NCBI GenBank assembly: GCA_027490255.1 | Contig: JAIXYM010000149.1 | Coordinates: forward strand, 1-35,694 | Length of the DNA: 35,694 nt | Reading direction: 5' to 3' | Origin: Oxalobacteraceae bacterium | GTDB lineage: Bacteria > Pseudomonadota > Gammaproteobacteria > Burkholderiales > Burkholderiaceae_D | Shown here: positions 1-8,343 of the stretch, piece by piece | Layout: each line of letters opens with the position of its first letter | Numbering within the stretch: position 1 is the first letter of the stretch | The notes under the pieces: generated by a model | The model's input: the letters and a program-made list of their open reading frames with translations, nothing else | The model's database searches: none | What the model was told of the DNA's origin: nothing | Program-made: the position numbers and the translations under genes

Positions 1-74
1 CTGTGACCCGACACCGTCTTACCGGACGAGCAAAGGCCGCAGCGCAACCCCGAAAACTGAAGGAGGAGACTTCC

Positions 75-3000
75 ATGACGACCGAGACCGAGAGCGGGCC
101 CGCTGCCGCCACAACTTCGTCCATTGCCACTGCCACCGCCATTCGTCGACCTGACGTCACGCTGGACGACAAATACAGCAAAGTCGACGGACGTATTTAT
201 CTCTCAGGTATTCAGGCGCTGGTACGCCTGCCCATGATGCAGCGACTGCGCGATGCCGCAGCCGGCCTGAACACCGCCGGCTTTGTCAGCGGCTACCGCG
301 GCTCGCCACTCGGCATGCTGGATGAAGCACTCTGGAAGGCACAAAAACACCTAGATGCACACCACGTGAAATTTGTACCGGGCGTCAACGAAGACCTCGC
401 CGCCACCGCAGTCTGGGGCACACAAACCGTGGGTCTGGTCGGTCCTGCCAAATATGATGGCGTGTTTGCGCTTTGGTACGGCAAAGGTCCCGGCGTTGAT
501 CGCTGCGGTGACGTGTTCAAACACATGAATCATGCAGGCACCGCGCAGAATGGCGGTGTGCTGTTGGTTGCGGGCGATGATCATGGTGCGTATTCATCGA
601 CGCTGCCGCATCAATCAGAACACATGTTCTCTGCTTGCATGATCCCGGTGCTTTATCCGTGCAATGTGCAGGAGTATCTCGACCTCGGCTTACATGCATG
701 GGCAATGTCACGCTACTCCGGCTGTGCTGTTGGTTTCAAAGCACTGGCTGACACCGTCGAATCCACCGCCTCGGTCGATGCCGATCCGTTTCGCTTGAAG
801 ATCGTGTATCCCGACGATGTAAAAATGCCCGAAGGCGGCTTGAACACGCGCCTCTCGACCGACACGCTCGGTGTGCAAGCGCGCAAGCAGGAAGCGCTGA
901 TGCAGGACTACAAAATCTACGCTGCCATCGCTTACGCCAGAGCGAACAAACTCAACCGCACGATGATCGACAGCCCGAACGCCAAGCTGGGCATCATCGC
1001 GTCCGGTAAATCGTATCTCGATGTATTGGAAGCATTGGAAGAACTGGGCATTGATGAAACCAGAGCCGCTGAAATTGGCCTGCGTCTGCACAAGGTATCC
1101 ATGCCCTGGCCACTGGAGCCAGAAGGTATTCGTGATTTTGCGCGAGGACTAGATGAAATTCTGGTGGTCGAAGAAAAACGTCAGATCGTTGAATATCAGC
1201 TCAAAGAACAGCTCTACAACTGGCAGGAAAACGTCAGACCACGCGTGATCGGCAAGTTCGATGAAAAAGGTGAATGGGTTGCGCCGCGCGGCGACTGGCT
1301 ACTAACCTCGAAGGCCGATTTTTCTGTCGCACAGATTGCACGCGTCATTGCATCACGCATCGCGCGCTTTCATACCAGTGATCTGATCAAGGCACGCCTT
1401 GCCTTCCTCGAAGCCAAAGAACAAGTACTGAACAAAGCAGTCAATACTCCACCCCGTCCTGCGTACTACTGCTCGGGCTGTCCGCACAACACCTCCACCA
1501 AAGTACCTGAGGGCAGTCTTGCGCTCGCCGGCATCGGCTGTCATGTGATGGCCACGGCGATTTATCCTGAATTCAACAAGCTCACCACGCAGATGGGTGG
1601 CGAAGGTGCACCATGGATTGGTCAGGCCGCTTTCTCAAAGGTGCCACATGTGTTTCAGAACCTAGGCGATGGCACGTATTTTCATTCGGGCTATCTGGCT
1701 ATACGCGCCGCCGTCGCAGCCAAGGTGAATGTCACCTACAAAATTCTTTATAACGACGCCGTCGCAATGACCGGTGGTCAGGCCGTCGACGGCACGATCT
1801 CGGTACGACAAATCGCGCAGCAGATGGCGGCCGAGGGTATTCACCGTATTGCACTCGTCACTGAAGATCTGAGTCGCTATGATGACCCTGCCGGTTTACC
1901 CTCTCACGTCACGCTGCATGACCGTGCCGACATGGACAAAGTACAGCGCGAGCTGCGTGAAATTCAAGGCGTATCTGTACTCATTTACGATCAGGTCTGT
2001 GCCGCCGAGAAACGCCGTCGTCGCAAAAAAGGCGAATTACCCAAGCTATCTAAGCGACTTGTCATCAACGATGCGGTATGCGAAGGCTGCGGTGACTGCG
2101 GCATGCAATCAAACTGCACGTCGATCATGCCATTGGAGACAGAATTCGGTCGCAAGCGGACGATTGATCAGTCCTCTTGCAATCAGGATTATTCCTGCGT
2201 GAAGGGCTTTTGCCCGAGCTTCGTCACCGTCACCGGTGGTACGCTGAAAAAAATGAAATCGGTGACGACTTCAAAAGACAACGCGACAGAAAACAGCGAC
2301 ACACTACCCGAACCCGTACCCGCCTCTTGCGAGGCGTCGTATAACGTTTTGATCAACGGCATCGGCGGCACCGGCGTAATCACCATCGGCGCGCTACTTG
2401 GCATGGCGGGTCATCTCGAAGGCAAAGGCGTGTCCGTGCTCGACATGACCGGCATGTCGCAAAAGAACGGCTCGGTGACCTCCCATGTGCGAATCGCTGC
2501 CACACCGGATGCCATACGCGCACAGCGTATCGCCACCGGCGAAGCCGATCTCGTGCTCGGGTGCGACATGCTCACAGCCGGCACACACGACGCCATCGCC
2601 AAAATGCGGCCCGGTCGCACGCGTGCCGTGATCAATAGTCATCAGCAACCCATCGGTCCGTTTGCGCGCCAGCCTGACTGGCAATTCCCGGCCGATGAAG
2701 TGAAGACCTTGATCGATGAATCCGTCGCCGGCGCTGCAGACTATATCGATGCAACCCAACTGGCGACGGCACTGACGGGCGATGCGATTGCAACGAATCT
2801 ATTCATGCTCGGCTATGCGTATCAGAAAGGCTTGCTGCCTTTGTCGGAATGCTCGTTGATGCGTGCGATTGAACTTAATGGCGTCGCCATCGAGTTCAAT
2901 CAGAAAGCCTTCCGATGGGGTCGCCGTGCTGCAGTCGATCAGAAAGCCGTAGAAAAGATCGCGCTGCCGGCACAACCCGTGGTGCTGAAAATGCCAGAGT

Positions 3001-3728
3001 CACTCACCGCCCTCGTCACGCGCCGAGTTGCGTTTCTGACTGCCTATCAGAACGCAGACTATGCGCAGCAGTATCAAACGCTGGTCGATGAAGTGAAACA
3101 AACCGAGTCCAAGTTTGGGCAAGGCGACAAGCTGTCGCGTGCAGTGGCGAAATCGCTGTTCAAACTGATGGCTTACAAGGATGAGTACGAAGTCGCGAGA
3201 CTTTATACCGACCCTGCCTTTATAAATGGTTTGAAGCAGCAATTTGATGGCAAGCTCAAGCTGTCGTTCAATCTTGCTCCACCACTGTTAGCTAGAAAAG
3301 ATGCACAAGGCCAGCCGCAAAAGGCCGAGTACGGCAGCTGGGTCTGGCCTGCGTTCAAGCTATTGGCAAAACTCAAAGCACTGCGCGGCACCGGGCTTGA
3401 TCCGTTTGGTTGGACTGCCGAGCGCAAGATGGAGCGACAATTGATCGTCGACTATCGTGAACTGATCACGAACCTGCTATCGACGCTGACTGCAGAACGC
3501 TTGCCAGCAGCGATAGTGGTTTCATCGCTGCCTGAAAAAATCAGAGGGTTTGGTCATGTGAAGGCCGCTTCAGTCGAGCGGTATAGGGAAGAACTGAAAA
3601 AAGCGTTGGAGGACTACTCAAGTCAACGCACTGACCACGATGCCGAATACAACACGGAAGTAAACGCTGAATTCAGCACCGAAATCCGAAGCAACGAAGC
3701 GCAGCGTGAAAATCGTGCAGTAGCCTAA
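75..3728 (+). CDS. Indolepyruvate ferredoxin oxidoreductase, fused alpha/gamma subunits
   Basis: Encodes 1217 residues, predicted to oxidatively decarboxylate aryl-pyruvates (or related 2-oxoacids) to acyl-CoA with ferredoxin as electron acceptor, in the cytoplasm. The start at 75 is chosen because AGGAGGAGA lies at 61-69; the frame is open upstream to base 3 but lacks such a site. Visible features: N-terminal TPP-enzyme pyrimidine-binding region (about residues 40-300), a CSGCPHN motif near 465, a GDG thiamine-diphosphate motif near 531 followed by a YNDAVAMTGGQ segment, and a cysteine-rich ferredoxin-like segment from C669 (CEGCGDCG, later CVKGFCP) fitting Fe-S binding. A gamma-subunit-like domain with GIGGTGV starts near 760, and a C-terminal extension common in the fused bacterial family follows. 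The last 40 residues are charged and low-complexity. It stands alone, with no partner subunit gene in the window. The family call is firm; the exact substrate is not. Confidence 0.93.
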   Translation: MTTETESGPAAATTSSIATATAIRRPDVTLDDKYSKVDGRIYLSGIQALVRLPMMQRLRDAAAGLNTAGFVSGYRGSPLGMLDEALWKAQKHLDAHHVKFVPGVNEDLAATAVWGTQTVGLVGPAKYDGVFALWYGKGPGVDRCGDVFKHMNHAGTAQNGGVLLVAGDDHGAYSSTLPHQSEHMFSACMIPVLYPCNVQEYLDLGLHAWAMSRYSGCAVGFKALADTVESTASVDADPFRLKIVYPDDVKMPEGGLNTRLSTDTLGVQARKQEALMQDYKIYAAIAYARANKLNRTMIDSPNAKLGIIASGKSYLDVLEALEELGIDETRAAEIGLRLHKVSMPWPLEPEGIRDFARGLDEILVVEEKRQIVEYQLKEQLYNWQENVRPRVIGKFDEKGEWVAPRGDWLLTSKADFSVAQIARVIASRIARFHTSDLIKARLAFLEAKEQVLNKAVNTPPRPAYYCSGCPHNTSTKVPEGSLALAGIGCHVMATAIYPEFNKLTTQMGGEGAPWIGQAAFSKVPHVFQNLGDGTYFHSGYLAIRAAVAAKVNVTYKILYNDAVAMTGGQAVDGTISVRQIAQQMAAEGIHRIALVTEDLSRYDDPAGLPSHVTLHDRADMDKVQRELREIQGVSVLIYDQVCAAEKRRRRKKGELPKLSKRLVINDAVCEGCGDCGMQSNCTSIMPLETEFGRKRTIDQSSCNQDYSCVKGFCPSFVTVTGGTLKKMKSVTTSKDNATENSDTLPEPVPASCEASYNVLINGIGGTGVITIGALLGMAGHLEGKGVSVLDMTGMSQKNGSVTSHVRIAATPDAIRAQRIATGEADLVLGCDMLTAGTHDAIAKMRPGRTRAVINSHQQPIGPFARQPDWQFPADEVKTLIDESVAGAADYIDATQLATALTGDAIATNLFMLGYAYQKGLLPLSECSLMRAIELNGVAIEFNQKAFRWGRRAAVDQKAVEKIALPAQPVVLKMPESLTALVTRRVAFLTAYQNADYAQQYQTLVDEVKQTESKFGQGDKLSRAVAKSLFKLMAYKDEYEVARLYTDPAFINGLKQQFDGKLKLSFNLAPPLLARKDAQGQPQKAEYGSWVWPAFKLLAKLKALRGTGLDPFGWTAERKMERQLIVDYRELITNLLSTLTAERLPAAIVVSSLPEKIRGFGHVKAASVERYREELKKALEDYSSQRTDHDAEYNTEVNAEFSTEIRSNEAQRENRAVA

Positions 3729-3751
3729 TTTCCGGAGATAAAACAAAGACG

Positions 3752-3838
3752 CTGGATCCCGGCTTTCGCCGGGATGACGGTGGGAATATTACGGTCGCCT
3801 CAACCACTACCGTCATCCCGGCGAAAGCCGGGATCCAG
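3752..3838. repeat. Perfect 30-bp inverted repeat (palindromic intergenic element)
   Basis: Arms at 3752-3781 and 3809-3838 are exact reverse complements, separated by 27 bp; pairing resumes after one mismatch on the outer side (3748-3750 with 3840-3842). Each arm also contains its own smaller palindrome around CCCGGCTTTCGCCGGG. This is the form of dispersed REP-like palindromic elements common in proteobacterial intergenic regions. It lies between two convergent genes, so it could also act as a bidirectional transcription stop, although no clear U-tract follows. Confidence 0.85.
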
Positions 3839-3840
3839 TG

Positions 3841-3960
3841 TCTTTCGTCGTACAGCAGCAGACTCTGACAATTAGAGATACGAAGCTATTCACTCCTCTT
3901 AGTTCGCTTGTCTTTCGTCGTTCAGCACCAGACTCTGACAATGAAAGACACGAAGCTACT
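3841..3960. repeat. Two imperfect 50-bp direct repeats, 70-bp period
   Basis: Copies at 3841-3890 and 3911-3960 match at 44 of 50 positions by direct comparison. The second copy can form an 8-bp stem (TGTCTTTC with GAAAGACA) around a 26-base loop; the first copy has lost part of that pairing. The pair adjoins the inverted repeat at 3752-3838 and ends 13 bp before the stop codon of the convergent glycosyltransferase gene. No coding role is seen. Confidence 0.75.
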
Positions 3961-3972
3961 TAGTTGGTACGC

Positions 3973-5457
3973 TCATTGTGCTTCAGGCACCAACCACCAC
4001 ATAGGCAATACCAGCGGTCTACCCTGCAGCACCTCGGAACGCGCAATGCCTGCCGATTGCGCCCCCGGAAACGCCGCCAGCACATCAGCCGCAGGTGCTG
4101 CCGTCACCAGCAGCACAGGTGCGTCAAGCTTGGCAGGCAGCGGAAAATGCTGATCGAAATGATTCGCCGGTCGTCCACCGCGCTGCCACCCCAGTGCAGA
4201 ACCCGGCGACAAAACCAGTCCCCACTGTAGTTGCGCGAGGATTGCGCGATCGTCAGACGCGACTTTGGCACTCGCATTCCCCGACGGCGGATTGCGCAGC
4301 ACATCCCTCACCTGCGCATGAATGTTAGGCCAGCTACGCGTAGCCCAGAAAGGATCCGTGCGTACGGTGTGCTGCAAACCAAAAGGCTCACGCACCAGTA
4401 CATCGAAGTGATACAGCAGCACTGCCAGCAGGACGTTGATCGCAAAAGATGCCACCAGCCAGCGACGCCGCTGCAGCAGAAAATACACTGCCGCAAGACA
4501 GGCGGCCGCCATGGCCGGTGCAGCCCAGTTCGCATGTGCGCGCGAGAGCAGTGCCTGTAGCGAGATCACCGCAAGAAACGGTACTGATAGAGAAAGCAGA
4601 AACCAGGCGTCTGCAGAGCCCGCGCGATTAGGCAGCCATTCACGCGACACTAGCCACGCCAAAAATCCACCAAAAATAATGGGCCCGGCCACGAGAAATT
4701 GCGTCAACAGAAATTCCAGCATCGCTTTAGGATGCGCGGAATAACCGCCATGCTTGGAGATCTCTGCGGTATGCGCAAGAGTCGGCGCGCCATGGGTAAA
4801 GTTCCACCACAGATTAGGAGAGAAAACGAGTAGTGCCGTCAGTCCCGCAAGCCAGGGCCAGGGGCTGCGCCACCAATGTCGCCAACTGGGGTGCAACATC
4901 GCCAATGCAGCCGAGGCTACAAAAATACCCGCAGAGTATTTCGATAGCAATGCGAGTCCCATGAAACCACCAGCAACCAGCCATGCAATGCGCTTACCAT
5001 CCAACGCGATACGTAAAAATAGCATCGCTGCGATCCAGTACAGCAGCAGCAAACCATCGGTTGTCGCGGCAACGCCGTAGAAAGACGTCATCGGTAGTGT
5101 CGCGAAAGCCAGCGCAGCGACGCATGCCTGCCATTCCGTAAAGGACAAACGACGCGCCAGCGCAAACATCAGCAGTGTCGACAGTGGAAACGCAATTACC
5201 GGCACCAATCGCACACAACCCGCGCTTTCACCACACAACAGGCGAGCCGCACCGATAGTCCAAGCGATCATGGGTGGCTTGGTCCAATAACCAAAATCAG
5301 GCGACTTCGACCAGGCCACGTAATACGCTTCGTCAACGGACAAGGACACACCAGCCGCGACCATCGCGCGCCATCCCGCAATCAACACGATCAGCGCCAG
5401 CAAAGTCAGCAGTGCGCTGCGCGAGCGGCTCTCTGCCGTCGCGTTAGTGGATATCAT
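3973..5457 (-). CDS. GT39-type (ArnT/RgtA-like) integral membrane glycosyltransferase
   Basis: A 494-residue multi-pass membrane protein of the dolichyl-phosphate-mannose-mannosyltransferase/ArnT superfamily. Such enzymes move a sugar from a polyprenyl-phosphate carrier onto lipid A, LPS core or protein on the periplasmic face. After a first membrane segment (about 15-38) comes the acidic VDEAYY motif (D42, E43) expected in the first periplasmic loop, then W-x-KPPMIAW near 58-66, and around ten further hydrophobic segments. The C-terminal 110 residues form a soluble periplasmic-type tail. The ATG overlaps the TGA of the upstream GT2 gene by 4 bp (5454-5457), so translation is probably coupled. 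The pairing with a GT2 donor-synthase and a UDP-sugar epimerase suggests a galacturonic acid or aminosugar transferase; the sugar cannot be read from the sequence. Confidence 0.85.
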   Translation of the reverse strand: MISTNATAESRSRSALLTLLALIVLIAGWRAMVAAGVSLSVDEAYYVAWSKSPDFGYWTKPPMIAWTIGAARLLCGESAGCVRLVPVIAFPLSTLLMFALARRLSFTEWQACVAALAFATLPMTSFYGVAATTDGLLLLYWIAAMLFLRIALDGKRIAWLVAGGFMGLALLSKYSAGIFVASAALAMLHPSWRHWWRSPWPWLAGLTALLVFSPNLWWNFTHGAPTLAHTAEISKHGGYSAHPKAMLEFLLTQFLVAGPIIFGGFLAWLVSREWLPNRAGSADAWFLLSLSVPFLAVISLQALLSRAHANWAAPAMAAACLAAVYFLLQRRRWLVASFAINVLLAVLLYHFDVLVREPFGLQHTVRTDPFWATRSWPNIHAQVRDVLRNPPSGNASAKVASDDRAILAQLQWGLVLSPGSALGWQRGGRPANHFDQHFPLPAKLDAPVLLVTAAPAADVLAAFPGAQSAGIARSEVLQGRPLVLPMWWLVPEAQ

Positions 5458-6509
5458 CGAGAACTCTCCGCGCGGCCCGTTGTCGCATCGGACGCGTGAT
5501 GCCAGCCCTCATCGGAAGACGGTACCGATTCATCACGCAGAAAATAAGAACGTGTGCCACCGGATTCGAACAGCACACGCGCCAGCACCTCAGCCAGCAC
5601 ACCGGCAGTGACCATCTGCACCGCAGCGATCACCAGAAAAAATCCCGCAAACAACAGGGGCCGACCACCGATGGATTCACCAAACGCCAGCTTGAGCGCC
5701 AACAGATACGACAGGATCACACCACCCAACGCACCCAGCGCAATGCCGATCCCACCAAAAAAATGACCGGGGCGGCTACGAAAACGCATGAAAAAATAAA
5801 CAAACACCAAATCAAGCAGCACACGGAAGGTGCGCGAGATACCGTACTTCGAAACGCCATGCACGCGCGGATGATGTTGCACCACCTCCTGCGCAATGCG
5901 GCGTGGTTGCGTGACGGTAGACAGCCAAGCCGGAATGAATCGATGCATCTCACCATACAAGCGCAATTTTTTAAGCACTGATGCGCGGAAAACTTTGAGA
6001 CTGCAACCATAGTCGCGCAGATGTACACCCGTCAGTCGTGCAATCAGTCGGTTCGCGATACGCGAAGGAATCTTGCGCAACCACAGTCCGTCTTTGCGAT
6101 CTTTTCTCCAGCCAGCGACCAGATCAAGGTTCTCGTTCAGCAGACGGCCCACCATACGGGGAATATCGATCGGATCATTTTGCAGATCGCCATCCAGTGT
6201 GGCAATCACATCACCACGCGCAGCATCAATACCCGCCTGCATCGCCGCCGTTTGCTTGAAATTACGCGCAAGCTCAATCAAACGCACGTGCGCACCGCGC
6301 ACGGCCGACTCACGCCGAATCGCTTCAGCCGTGCCGTCACTACTGCCATCATCCACCAGCACCAGTTCCCAAGGATGCGGATAACTACCCAGTGCTTCAT
6401 GAACGCGATCAAGCATGGGCACGACATTGTCGACCTCGTTATACATAGGAATGACCAGCGACAGTGTGTGCGCAGGACTATCTTGGGGTTTCATATCGGC
6501 AGAGCTCAT
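5454..6509 (-). CDS. GT2 polyprenyl-phosphate glycosyltransferase (ArnC/GtrB/RgtE-like)
   Basis: A 351-residue enzyme expected to transfer a sugar from a nucleotide donor to undecaprenyl phosphate on the cytoplasmic face of the inner membrane. The GT-A domain begins near residue 15 with LSLVIPMYNE, followed by VDDGSSDGT (52-60) and the DGD metal-binding motif (106-108) in TLDGDLQNDP. A region containing DYGCSLKVF follows, then two transmembrane helices at roughly 240-265 and 275-305, the standard layout for the DPM1/ArnC/GtrB group. It overlaps both neighbours by 4 bp, making it the middle gene of a coupled three-gene operon. It would supply the lipid-linked donor for the downstream GT39-type enzyme. 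Confidence 0.9.
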   Translation of the reverse strand: MSSADMKPQDSPAHTLSLVIPMYNEVDNVVPMLDRVHEALGSYPHPWELVLVDDGSSDGTAEAIRRESAVRGAHVRLIELARNFKQTAAMQAGIDAARGDVIATLDGDLQNDPIDIPRMVGRLLNENLDLVAGWRKDRKDGLWLRKIPSRIANRLIARLTGVHLRDYGCSLKVFRASVLKKLRLYGEMHRFIPAWLSTVTQPRRIAQEVVQHHPRVHGVSKYGISRTFRVLLDLVFVYFFMRFRSRPGHFFGGIGIALGALGGVILSYLLALKLAFGESIGGRPLLFAGFFLVIAAVQMVTAGVLAEVLARVLFESGGTRSYFLRDESVPSSDEGWHHASDATTGRAESSR

Positions 6510-7447
6510 GTTTCCTGTGATGGTTTGTTTGTGCGTGCATCATCCGATGCAACGCGATTTCTGAAAATTGCCGATGCCAACAGCGCAATACCGGCGGAGA
6601 CTAACGCACTTGCGAGCACCAGCAAGTGCAGCGAAAACGCAGCCTTGAGGCCATCGACCCAAGCGATGCCCGAAAGCTTCAGCGCGGCGGCAGCACCCGC
6701 TTCATAACTGCCAATACCTGCCACACCTTGTACTGGCGATATCGCCGCCAGTTCGCCACCCACCGCGCCTGCAGCACCGACCTGCCAATCCGCAGCAAGC
6801 AACTGGGCGAACACCTGCGACAAGACCGTCAGCTTCACAACCCAATTCGCGATTGTCCACAACCAACCCATACGCGCATGATGTGCCGAGTCTGCTAACG
6901 CAGCGCAGAGAGTACCCAGCTTACCGGTGCTGAATTGTGACAGCAGACGCTGCGCGACATGGGGCAGCAATACGCCTCCGAGGATCAGCAAAAACACGCC
7001 CGCTATCCGCATCGATGGATCAAGACCTGGCCAGACCACCACCGAGAGCGCCGCCAGTATGATCGCATCCTGCGCCCGCAACCACAGCAGCGATCCGCCA
7101 GAGCGCATCATCGGCACCCCGAATTCACGTTTGAGCAGCACCGGAAACGAAAGCTCGCCTGCACGCATAGGCAGCAGATTCACCAGCGCGTTATGCGTCA
7201 ACACCAGCTGCAGGCAGGCAGCAAAACGACCACGCGTGGCATCACCGAATTCGTAGTACACCCGCAGCGCACGCAAGAGATAGGTAACGATCATCCCGGC
7301 GAACAACAGCAGCAACAGCGGCGCGGAAAGCGACCCAAGCGCGATCATCACCTGCGCGCCCTGCCCCGACCCGACCAGCCATACGACAAACGCCGCAGTC
7401 AGCGAGATCATTACGACGTACTTCATGCGTGCGCGATTCAATATCAT
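6506..7447 (-). CDS. Flippase-like / LPG-synthase transmembrane-domain family protein (UPF0104-like)
   Basis: A 313-residue polytopic membrane protein with about eight hydrophobic segments, resembling the lysylphosphatidylglycerol synthase transmembrane (UPF0104) family. The conserved-looking stretch NLLPMRAGELSFPVLLKRE (about residues 92-110) and the later GVAGIGSYEAG (about 239-249) fit that family. It is the first gene of the coupled minus-strand operon, and its TGA overlaps the GT2 start. Family members are often placed next to glycosyltransferases and are proposed to act in lipid or lipid-linked sugar movement, but biochemical roles are mostly unproven. The start at 7447 has only a weak ribosome site; Met8 (7426) is an alternative. 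The soluble synthase domain of true MprF is absent. Confidence 0.75.
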   Translation of the reverse strand: MILNRARMKYVVMISLTAAFVVWLVGSGQGAQVMIALGSLSAPLLLLLFAGMIVTYLLRALRVYYEFGDATRGRFAACLQLVLTHNALVNLLPMRAGELSFPVLLKREFGVPMMRSGGSLLWLRAQDAIILAALSVVVWPGLDPSMRIAGVFLLILGGVLLPHVAQRLLSQFSTGKLGTLCAALADSAHHARMGWLWTIANWVVKLTVLSQVFAQLLAADWQVGAAGAVGGELAAISPVQGVAGIGSYEAGAAAALKLSGIAWVDGLKAAFSLHLLVLASALVSAGIALLASAIFRNRVASDDARTNKPSQET

Positions 7448-7596
7448 TCAGGATAGTCTTGGGGGGCACCATCGCCCGTCAGCACGGCATGGTCAGCCCA
7501 AAAAACGGGTAAAGGTAACATTAAACAAGTACAATTCGGCAGTTTTGAACGCCCCCTTCCGCACCTGCTGCCCATTCCCAATCCCGGCACACCCTG
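7448..7596. promoter_or_regulatory. Divergent intergenic region between glycolipid gene sets
   Basis: This 149-bp gap separates the start of the minus-strand glycosyltransferase operon from the start of the plus-strand phosphatase/epimerase operon, so promoters in both directions are expected here. It contains an AT-richer core around 7508-7550 (TTAAACAAGTACAATT). I could not pick convincing -35/-10 pairs with correct spacing on either strand. Confidence 0.4.
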
Positions 7597-8343
7597 ATGA
7601 CGATCTTGCCTGACCAGAGACCCACGACGTCCTCAATGCTGCCTTTCAGCACCGGTCTGCTGATGTTCGCCGCAAGCGTGCTGGTATTTGCTGTCTTTCC
7701 TGAACTCGATCTTCAGGTCGCCGCCTGGTTTTACGAGCCCGACACCGGCTTCCACTGGAGCCAGCTGTTACCGGTACTGGCGTCATACGAAATATTCAAG
7801 GCCCGATCCATTGGCTGGGTCGTAGTCGCGCTGCTGGCCTATCTCGCCTACGCCATGACCCGACGCATTCCAGTCCCGGCCAAGCGCAATGCTGCGTTGT
7901 TTTTGCTGGCGATGATCGTGGCCGGTCCCGTTTTACTGGTCAACAGCGGCCTGAAAGATAACTGGGGCCGAGCTCGGCCCTCGCAAGTCACCCAATTTGG
8001 CGGCGATCGCAGCTACTCGCCGCCGCTGCACCCCGCCGCCCAATGCGACCGCAATTGCTCTTTCGTCAGCGGCCATGCCGCGGCAGGTTTTGCTCTGATC
8101 GGCTTCTACTGGACCACGCGACGGCGTCGCTGGCTGATCGCAGGTATCGCGCTTGGCAGCCTGGTGGGATTGGGTCGCATGATTCAAGGCGGACATTTTT
8201 TTTCGGATATCGTTTTCTCGTTCTGGGCGGTCTACTTAAGCGCTTCCCTGCTCGCCAGCCTGATGCTCCGACCTCCCCGTGACACCGATGCCGATGCCGA
8301 CCCCGACACCGACGCCGGCTCACCAACCCAGGCCGCTCACTGA
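7597..8343 (+). CDS. PAP2-family membrane phosphatase (LpxE/LpxF-like candidate)
   Basis: A 248-residue acid-phosphatase-type (PAP2) membrane enzyme with about five or six hydrophobic segments. The three-part catalytic signature is visible: K120-x6-RP (KDNWGRARP), a SFVSGHA segment with H160, and GRMIQGGHFFSD with R and H200 plus D204. The QFGG and CxxNCSFVSGHA segments resemble lipid phosphatases that remove phosphates from lipid A or undecaprenyl pyrophosphate on the periplasmic side. The C-terminus is a soluble Asp/Thr-rich tail with DADADPDTDAG-like repeats. The stop overlaps the epimerase start by one base (TGATG). No strong ribosome site precedes the ATG at 7597; Met14 (7636) is an alternative. 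Substrate is inferred from context only. Confidence 0.85.
   Translation: MTILPDQRPTTSSMLPFSTGLLMFAASVLVFAVFPELDLQVAAWFYEPDTGFHWSQLLPVLASYEIFKARSIGWVVVALLAYLAYAMTRRIPVPAKRNAALFLLAMIVAGPVLLVNSGLKDNWGRARPSQVTQFGGDRSYSPPLHPAAQCDRNCSFVSGHAAAGFALIGFYWTTRRRRWLIAGIALGSLVGLGRMIQGGHFFSDIVFSFWAVYLSASLLASLMLRPPRDTDADADPDTDAGSPTQAAH

Noticed and set aside
6021..6707. 228-codon plus-strand open frame over the GT2/flippase junction
   Set aside because: Opposite to two well-supported coupled genes; the product has no recognisable motif.
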